DNA of 14,111 nt from Hyphomicrobiales bacterium (lineage in GTDB: Bacteria > Pseudomonadota > Alphaproteobacteria > Rhizobiales > OSC116), in assembly GCA_013214985.1 (NCBI GenBank), contig JABSRY010000020.1, forward strand, positions 1 through 14,111, in the 5' to 3' direction. The notes under the pieces are model-generated. The model did no database searches, had not been told where the DNA came from, and worked only from the letters and a program-made list of their open reading frames with translations. The position numbers and the translations under genes are program-made. The first letter of the stretch is position 1; each line of letters opens with the position of its first letter. Shown piece after piece: positions 1 to 6,500 of the stretch.

Positions 1-285
1 ATTGCGGGCGCGTTAAAGGCCAAACGGTTGTTAATGCTGACTGATATTAGGGGCGTTCTTGATGGTAACAAACAACTCATTCGTAAATTAAGCCTCACCA
101 AAGCTAGAGAATATATTAAAAGTGGTGTCATTTCCGATGGGATGATCCCAAAAGTTGAGAATTGTTTGGATGTGGTTGCTAAAGGCTGCGAAGCGGCGGT
201 TATTTTGGATGGCCGTGAAGAGCATGCTGTATTGCTAGAGCTGTTTACTGACCATGGCGCTGGCACACTAATTATTGAAGATTAA
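1..285 (+). CDS. argB: Acetylglutamate kinase, C-terminal part (5' truncated by window edge)
   Basis: ArgB phosphorylates N-acetyl-L-glutamate with ATP, the second step of arginine (ornithine) biosynthesis, in the cytosol. The reading frame is open from base 1 (IAGALKAKRLLMLTDI...), so the gene starts left of the window and only the last 94 codons are present. The visible part has the amino-acid kinase family signature LTDIRGVLD, followed by the C-terminal ISDGMIPKVENCLDV segment (substrate and nucleotide end of the fold), a GCEAAVILDGR strand and the terminal HGAGTLI, all typical of ArgB. The TTG at base 28 is internal and not a start. The stop is followed after 18 nt by the HAD gene, so the two are probably co-transcribed. 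Nothing looks broken in the visible part. The identification is strong despite the truncation. Confidence 0.93.
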   Translation: MAGALKAKRLLMLTDIRGVLDGNKQLIRKLSLTKAREYIKSGVISDGMIPKVENCLDVVAKGCEAAVILDGREEHAVLLELFTDHGAGTLIIED

Positions 286-303
286 TAAATTACTTGAGGG
301 CTT

Positions 304-990
304 ATGCCAAATTTCGACCATATTAAAAACTGGGTGTTTGATTTAGACAATACATTATACCCGCCACGTCATAAATTATTCGACCAAATCGATGTTAATA
401 TGACCAATTTCATAATGAATTATTTGGGGCTGCCAAAAAAAGAAGCGCATGTTAAACAAATCCATTTTTACCAAACTTATGGCACAACTTTAAATGGTTT
501 GATGGAAGAGCATGGCGTCGACCCTGATGAATTTTTGGCACTTGTCCATAAAATTGACGTTAGCCATATTCCGCCAAATGTCGAACTGCGCGAACAATTA
601 ATTCGAATTACTGAAGAGCGCGATTTTAACCGCCGTATTGTTTATACCAATGGCACAAGGCGCCATGCTATTAATGTTATGGATGCGCTAGAGATTACCG
701 ATTTATTTGACATTATCATTGGTATTAGAGAAACTAAATTTGTACCCAAACCCCATAAAGAAGCGTTTGATAGCTTTTTTAACATGGTGGATATAAACCC
801 CAAAACCAGTGCGATGTTTGAAGATTTACCCAAAAACCTAATCGAGCCAGAAAAACGCGGTATGATAACCGTGTTGGTGCAACCTGCCGAAGTTCAGCAC
901 CCAGATAGCCGTTGGGCTTTTAATGGAGATGATACGCATATTCAGTATAAAACCAAAGACTTAACAGGATTTTTAAAAAGCGTAATTTAA
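304..990 (+). CDS. HAD-family pyrimidine 5'-nucleotidase (Sdt1/PPM1-like)
   Basis: This is a 228-aa haloacid dehalogenase superfamily phosphatase that probably dephosphorylates pyrimidine nucleoside monophosphates in the cytosol. All four HAD motifs are visible: motif I VFDLDNTLYPP (nucleophile D13, general acid D15), motif II YTNGT (T115), motif III lysine in FVPKPHKEAF (K149) and motif IV MFEDLPKN (E173/D174). DNTLYPP, with a helical cap at about residues 22-100, is characteristic of the Sdt1-like pyrimidine 5'-nucleotidase group. Length is normal for that group. A GAGGG ribosome-binding site (296-300) precedes the ATG closely. In many alphaproteobacteria, as I recall, a gene of this family sits between argB and dapD; here argB is upstream but a methyltransferase follows instead of dapD. 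The exact substrate is inferred from the family. Confidence 0.87.
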   Translation: MPNFDHIKNWVFDLDNTLYPPRHKLFDQIDVNMTNFIMNYLGLPKKEAHVKQIHFYQTYGTTLNGLMEEHGVDPDEFLALVHKIDVSHIPPNVELREQLIRITEERDFNRRIVYTNGTRRHAINVMDALEITDLFDIIIGIRETKFVPKPHKEAFDSFFNMVDINPKTSAMFEDLPKNLIEPEKRGMITVLVQPAEVQHPDSRWAFNGDDTHIQYKTKDLTGFLKSVI

Positions 991-992
991 TC

Positions 993-1757
993 ATGGAAAA
1001 CATCGACGCATTTAATAATTTACAAGATGATTATGACCAATCGCGACCGACCTATCCTAATGAAGCAATCAAAAAACTTGCCGATTATTTTACAGATAAC
1101 CCGTGCCCGTCTATTCTAGATGTTGGTTGTGGCACAGGAATTTTCACTCGACAACTGGCCGATCTATTTAAGAATTCTCAAGTTTTTGGTAGCGACATCA
1201 ACGCTACTATGATCGAAAAGGCGCAACAATCGTCTAAACTCAAACATCCTCATATTGACTATGGCTTTAGTGAAGCCGAACAACTGCCTTATAGCGATCA
1301 ACAGTTGAATATGCTCTGTGTAGCGCAGGCCATACAATGGTTCGATCGCCCAGCATTCTACAAAGAAGTAACCCGTCTATTAAAAGCTGACGGTATTTTA
1401 GCGTTGATCGAAAATAATCGTGCATGGCAGAATAGTGATTTTTTAGATGATTACGAAACGCTGCTCGAACGCTATTCTCCAAACTATTCGCGCCATTATC
1501 GTTCTAATGATTATGTAACCGAACTGGATGAGCATGGTTTTTCAAAAGTTGAGGTTTCTGAGCATTTATGGCAAAGATCGATGCATAAAGATGCCTTCAT
1601 TCAAATGACCAAATCTTCAACCAAAATGCAATCTGCCCTTTTAGCGCACGGCAATGTCGCCCAGCAATCGTTAATAAGCTTGATCGAAAAACATATTGAT
1701 GCTCAAAGTATATTGAACATTGATTATATCACAAAGGTTATTATTGCCAGAGTTTAA
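993..1757 (+). CDS. Class I SAM-dependent methyltransferase (type 11 fold)
   Basis: This 254-aa protein has a Rossmann-type methyltransferase domain. SAM-binding motif I is ILDVGCGTGIFTRQLA (about residues 41-56). It is followed by the acidic ribose-binding strand VFGSDINATMI (D67 region), the motif SEAEQLPYSDQQLNMLCVAQAIQWFD and LLKADGILALIENN. The 'QWFD' block is typical of the trans-aconitate / UbiE-like methyltransferase group (PF08241-like). The C-terminal 100 residues (YSRHYRS..., SSTKMQSALLAHG) resemble the substrate-cap half of those enzymes. The ATG lies 2 nt after the HAD stop codon, so translation is probably coupled. The substrate cannot be told from sequence; a small acid or a quinone-type molecule are both possible. 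The gene ends convergently with cysJ, with 81 nt between the two stops. Confidence 0.82.
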   Translation: MENIDAFNNLQDDYDQSRPTYPNEAIKKLADYFTDNPCPSILDVGCGTGIFTRQLADLFKNSQVFGSDINATMIEKAQQSSKLKHPHIDYGFSEAEQLPYSDQQLNMLCVAQAIQWFDRPAFYKEVTRLLKADGILALIENNRAWQNSDFLDDYETLLERYSPNYSRHYRSNDYVTELDEHGFSKVEVSEHLWQRSMHKDAFIQMTKSSTKMQSALLAHGNVAQQSLISLIEKHIDAQSILNIDYITKVIIARV

Positions 1758-1838
1758 GGACACCAATTTTTTAAATTTGCATATGATTTTTTATCTATAT
1801 TCAGAATAAGAAATGCTACCTGTGAAAAATCACAATCT

Positions 1839-3575
1839 CTAATAAACATCTCTAACATAGCGTTTGGCTTTTTTAAGCGCGTTCATATAGGCCTTAACGC
1901 CTGCTTCATCTAGCTTGCCATATTTTGCAATGATATCTTGCAAAGTTTGGTCAACATCTTTTGCCATATAAGTTGCATCGCCACATATAAAGAAATAACC
2001 GCCACGCTCTAACCAGTCAAACAGCTCTTTGCCATTTTCTGCCATGCGGGTTTGAACATATATTTTTTGTTCTTGATCGCGTGAGAATGCTAAATCCAAT
2101 TTGGTTAATAGCCCATTAGATTGCCAGTTTTCAATTTCGTCTTGATATATATAATCATCCGCAGCTTTACGGTCACCAAAAATTAGCCAATTATCACCTT
2201 TTGCACCTGTTGCTTCACGCTCTTCTAAAAACGCACGAAACGGCGCGATACCCGTGCCTGGGCCTACCATAATAATCGGCTTGTCGCTATCTTGTGGCAC
2301 TCTAAAGGCTTTGTTTGGGCTAAAATAAACCCCAACTTTGCTATTTTCACCTAACCTGTCGGCCAAGTAACAAGAGGCAACGCCTTCATGCTTACGGCCA
2401 TTGCTTTCATAGCGCACAGAGCTAATGGTTAAATGTACTTCATCCTGATGTTTTTTAGCTGAGCTAGAAATTGAATAAGCCCGCGGTTGTAATTTACGCA
2501 ACAAACCAACAAATTCAGTGGCCTCAAATGTTAGTTTAAGATCAATGATAAAATCTACAACATCACGCCCCCAAAGGTAGCTATTCAAGGCTTCTCTATC
2601 GCCATTTTCTAGCATACGAGTTAGCTCTTCATCGCCAGATTTGGCAGCCACAGCATCCAAGAAAGGTGCAGTTGGCAGCTTGATATCGTATAATTTTTGC
2701 ATAACCAGTTTAAGCTTCAGCCCATCGACCAATTCATCGCCAGATAAGCCCAAATGGGCTAAAATTAATTGCACAAGTTCTGGGTCATTTTGCGCCACAA
2801 TATTAAGTGCATCGCCCGCTTCATAGCTTAAACCGCTGTCTTTTAGGCTCAGCTCATAATGCACGATTTCTTTGCTCGAATTTTTGCCCGAAAGCACCCG
2901 TTTAACTGTAACCGTAGCAGGGAATGGGTTTTTACGGTCATATTTTGCGACATCCAAAGTTTTTACAGCTGCTTTAGGCGCAGCAACAGCAGCGCCTTCT
3001 GGTGCTGACCCTGTATCTTTAATGGCTTCTAGCGCAGCAACGCTCCAAGCGTCGGCATCATCATCAAAATCTACGTTGCAATCGACACGGTTGGCAATGC
3101 GTTTTGCGCCCAGTTGCTCTAGCCTAACATCCCAATCGATGCCCGCTTTACAATAATCATCATAAGAACTATCACCCAACGCCAATACAGAATAATGCAT
3201 TTTCGCAAGCTGTGGCGCATCATCTTCGCTTATCGCTTCCCATAAAATTTCGGCATTATCGGGCATTTCGCCTTCGCCATAGGTTGAGCAAATAATCAGT
3301 AAGCGCTCAACTTTAACCAGCTCTTCAAGCTCAATATCATCCATATCTTTTAGCTCGGCGCTTAAACCATAATCACCAGCCATAGCCACAATATTTTCGC
3401 CAATGCTTTCGCTATTGCCAGTTTGCGTGCCATATAATACTAATAATGGGCGGGTTGGTTGTGCCGATGCATCGCCATCTTTTAACAACCGCGTATTTGC
3501 CCCAGCAAAAAAACCGCTAATCCATTGCTGTTGATCTTCGTTAAACAGATGATCAATTTTATTTTTCTCTGACAT
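1839..3575 (-). CDS. cysJ: NADPH-dependent diflavin reductase, CysJ type (sulfite reductase flavoprotein alpha-like)
   Basis: This 578-aa FMN/FAD protein passes electrons from NADPH through FAD to FMN and on to a partner. Domains in order: an N-terminal partner/oligomer segment (residues 1-40, with QQWISGFFAG as in CysJ); a flavodoxin-like FMN domain (about 43-187) with YGTQTGNSES, CSTYGEGEMPDNA and LALGDSSYDDYC; an alanine-rich linker (about 190-206); an FAD domain with RAYSISSS (365-372) and GVASCYL (398-404); and an NADPH domain with MVGPGTGIAPFRAF (436-449), FGDRK, CGDA (531-534) and the C-terminal KRYVRDVY. No key motif is missing. An AAGG site precedes the ATG. It starts 20 nt after the stop of the glutamate synthase-like gene, so the two form an operon. 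No cysI is adjacent. The domain call is firm, but the partner is uncertain: sulfite reductase hemoprotein elsewhere, or the neighbouring GltB homologue. Confidence 0.9.
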   Translation of the reverse strand: MSEKNKIDHLFNEDQQQWISGFFAGANTRLLKDGDASAQPTRPLLVLYGTQTGNSESIGENIVAMAGDYGLSAELKDMDDIELEELVKVERLLIICSTYGEGEMPDNAEILWEAISEDDAPQLAKMHYSVLALGDSSYDDYCKAGIDWDVRLEQLGAKRIANRVDCNVDFDDDADAWSVAALEAIKDTGSAPEGAAVAAPKAAVKTLDVAKYDRKNPFPATVTVKRVLSGKNSSKEIVHYELSLKDSGLSYEAGDALNIVAQNDPELVQLILAHLGLSGDELVDGLKLKLVMQKLYDIKLPTAPFLDAVAAKSGDEELTRMLENGDREALNSYLWGRDVVDFIIDLKLTFEATEFVGLLRKLQPRAYSISSSAKKHQDEVHLTISSVRYESNGRKHEGVASCYLADRLGENSKVGVYFSPNKAFRVPQDSDKPIIMVGPGTGIAPFRAFLEEREATGAKGDNWLIFGDRKAADDYIYQDEIENWQSNGLLTKLDLAFSRDQEQKIYVQTRMAENGKELFDWLERGGYFFICGDATYMAKDVDQTLQDIIAKYGKLDEAGVKAYMNALKKAKRYVRDVY

Positions 3576-3595
3576 ATATAACCTTATTCGCCTAA

Positions 3596-6500
3596 TTAAG
3601 CAGCTTGATTGGCTTTAACAATTGTTTTAACCAGTTGCTCGGCAAGTGTTTCTCTAAAATCTGGTACCTTGCCCATTTTTTCGCGGTTTAAGCGGTCTTG
3701 CGCTATAATCCACGCGGTACTGCCCATAGAATAAATAGATTGAACATCGCGTAATTTCAAGCTCTTTTTATAATCACGAATACGCTTATCAGCAAGCATA
3801 ATTGCAAGTTCTTGTTCGCTAAATTTGTCTAACGCTTTTTTACATTCTTTAGACAAGGCTTCAATCAGCGCAAAATCTTCAGTTTTTACGAGGTTCTTTG
3901 CCGCTTTAGTTTCAAATATTGGGTTAACAGGAATGCCCTGTTTCTTGGCTAATGCGTGTACGGTTTGCTTGGCAATCCGCAGCACGCCATAGGCATTTAG
4001 CAACTCAAAGCTTAACGTCGTATCCACTTCTTGGTAGCCTGGAGCTTGGCCTGATAATACAGCACGGCCTTCGGCAAATGCTTCACGCAATGGCTTAATT
4101 TGATATTCTGCCATCGCAAAGCTTAGTTCGTTTACTAATTGTTTGCGGCCAAGCTTTTCTAAATATTCAGAAGATTGTGTTTGCTCAAGCGCAAGGGGTT
4201 GCATATAAACAAAATGCTGTGCTTCTTCTTGCCAATTGTCTAACAATTTTTGTGCGATAATCGACTGAGTTGCACCCACATGTTGCTCTAGCATATATTT
4301 AATAATATCAGTATGTGCTAATGCCTCATCGCTGCCATCATTTAAATAGCCATAGCGCACTGATGATGCATCATAATTGTCTTCAAATTTGCGCTCTGGG
4401 TCATATTGGTAGGCATTACCGCCAGACATGCCATTGGCAAAACCATTGCCATAGCAGCCAATGTTTAATACCATGCCGTTAATCATATATTCGCAAGCAA
4501 AATCGCCAACACCTTCAACAACCGACATAGCGCCAGAATTTCTAACTGCAAATCTATCGCCAGCTTCGCCCGCAATAAATACCATACCACCTGTTGCGCC
4601 AAATAGAGCAAAATTACCCACTAAAGTGTTTTGCACACCCGCTTTAACGCCATCATTTTTAGGGGCTTTAACGCTTAATGTGCCACCGCTCATGCTTTTG
4701 GCAACGCCGTCATTACAGGTACCTTCATGCAGCATATTCATGCCGACAATTGTAAACGCACCATAGCTTTGCCCAGCACTGCCTGTTGTGGTAATATTGA
4801 CAGTGTTTTCGCCTAAATGGTAGCGGCCATTATGCCCTTGATAAAGCGATTTTATTTTGCCACGTTCGGCATCACTAAGCTCATAATTAAGCGCCCGCTC
4901 AATATCAATCGCCAGTTGACCACCGACTGTTTTATGGCGGTTGTTTAAAGTTAACTTTTTGCCTTTAATAGCAATTGATGCTTTATCGCCAGAAAATATA
5001 TTTTGTTTAACAATCTCATAAGCTCTATCATCATGCCTAAATTCAGCTTCTAGATAAATTGGCTTTTCTATTTTAATTTCTTTAACTTCTTTTAGCAAAC
5101 CGCGCAAATCTAAAGCACCGACCATTTTTTCGTGGTCTACCAAATGCAATAAATGGGTTTTACCTCGAATATCGGCTAAATTTTTATAACCAATACTGGC
5201 CAAAATTAGCCGAACTTCATGTGCTAAGCTCATATAATATTGGGCTAAAATTCTAGCATCCCCATCATATACCTCTGGGTTGGTGGTTAAGCCAACAGGG
5301 CATTTAATATTACATGTTTTAGCTTGCACACAGCCTAGCATCATCAATGCTGCCGTGCCAAATTCAAAACTATCGGCGCCTAAAATGGCCAATTTAATGA
5401 CATCCATGCCAATTTGATGTGCGCCAGAGGTGCGCAATATCACTTTATCACGCAGCCCATTGGCCGCCAACGCTTGATGCACCTCAGAAATACCAATTTC
5501 GGCCGCTCGGCCCGTATGTTTAAGGCTAGTTACTTGTGCCGCACCTGTGCCGCCTGTGCCGCCCGCAATATTAATAACATCCGCACCGGCTTTGGCAACA
5601 CCCACTGCAATGGTGCCAATGCCTTCGGAGGATACAAGTTTAACAATCACACGGCGACGGGTTGCCTTACAATCATGAATAAGTTGGCCTAAATCTTCGA
5701 TCGAATAAGTATCGTGATGTGGCGGCGGTGAGACCAATTCCACGCCAGGCGTGCCACCGCGCATAGCGGCCATTTCAACGGTTACTTTTTTGGCTGGCAA
5801 TTGCCCGCCTTCGCCAGGTTTTGCACCTTGGGCTATTTTAATTTCGACTTCTTCCAATAATGGGTCGGCCAAATAACCCGCCCAAACGCCAAACCTGCCC
5901 GATGCAAATTGACGAATTTTACTGGCCAATATCGTGTTGGAGCGGGCAAATTCTTCGCCGCCCTCGCCTGAGTTTGATAACCCGCCAACAATGTTTGTGC
6001 CTTGTGCAACTGCCCGATGGGCAGGCTTGACAAGGGCTCCATAGCTCATCGCGCCCGAGGAGAAGTAGCGCGTAATTTGATGAGCTGGTTGCACCTTGTC
6101 AAGCCCTATTGCGCTGCGCGCTGTCTGGATATGACTTAAATAGTGTAGGAATATATGAGAGGCAGCTACCGATAAATAACCGTCCATAACTTTTAATTTA
6201 AAACTAGCGCTCGAAAAGCGCCCTCTAAAATGTGCGGCTAACTGCTTTAAACGCACTTTAGCATTTGCATTTTCGGCATCGTTATCAAAACGAATATGGT
6301 AAATACCTTCGGAATGCTGCTTAACCCTTAAACCTCGGACAAAATAATTTAGATTGCCTTTAATGTGTTGAGAACCCAGCACAGCATCAAAATCTTGTTT
6401 TGTTTGGCATTCACTAACATCAACAGGCAACGCCATGACATCGCGCAAAGTTGCAGGTCTTTTAGAGCGTTCTTTACTCATTTCACTGCTAAATTGATGG

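Noticed and set aside
1821..1834. TGTGA-AAAA-TCACA between the methyltransferase and cysJ ends
   Set aside because: It resembles a CRP half-site pair but has a 4-nt spacer instead of 6 and sits between two convergent stops. As a terminator it has only a 5-bp AT-rich stem and no T-run directly after it on either strand.
1839..3575. Calling this firmly an assimilatory sulfite reductase subunit
   Set aside because: The domains fit CysJ, but no cysI or other sulfur gene is in the window and the operon partner is a glutamate synthase homologue, so the pathway assignment is left open.
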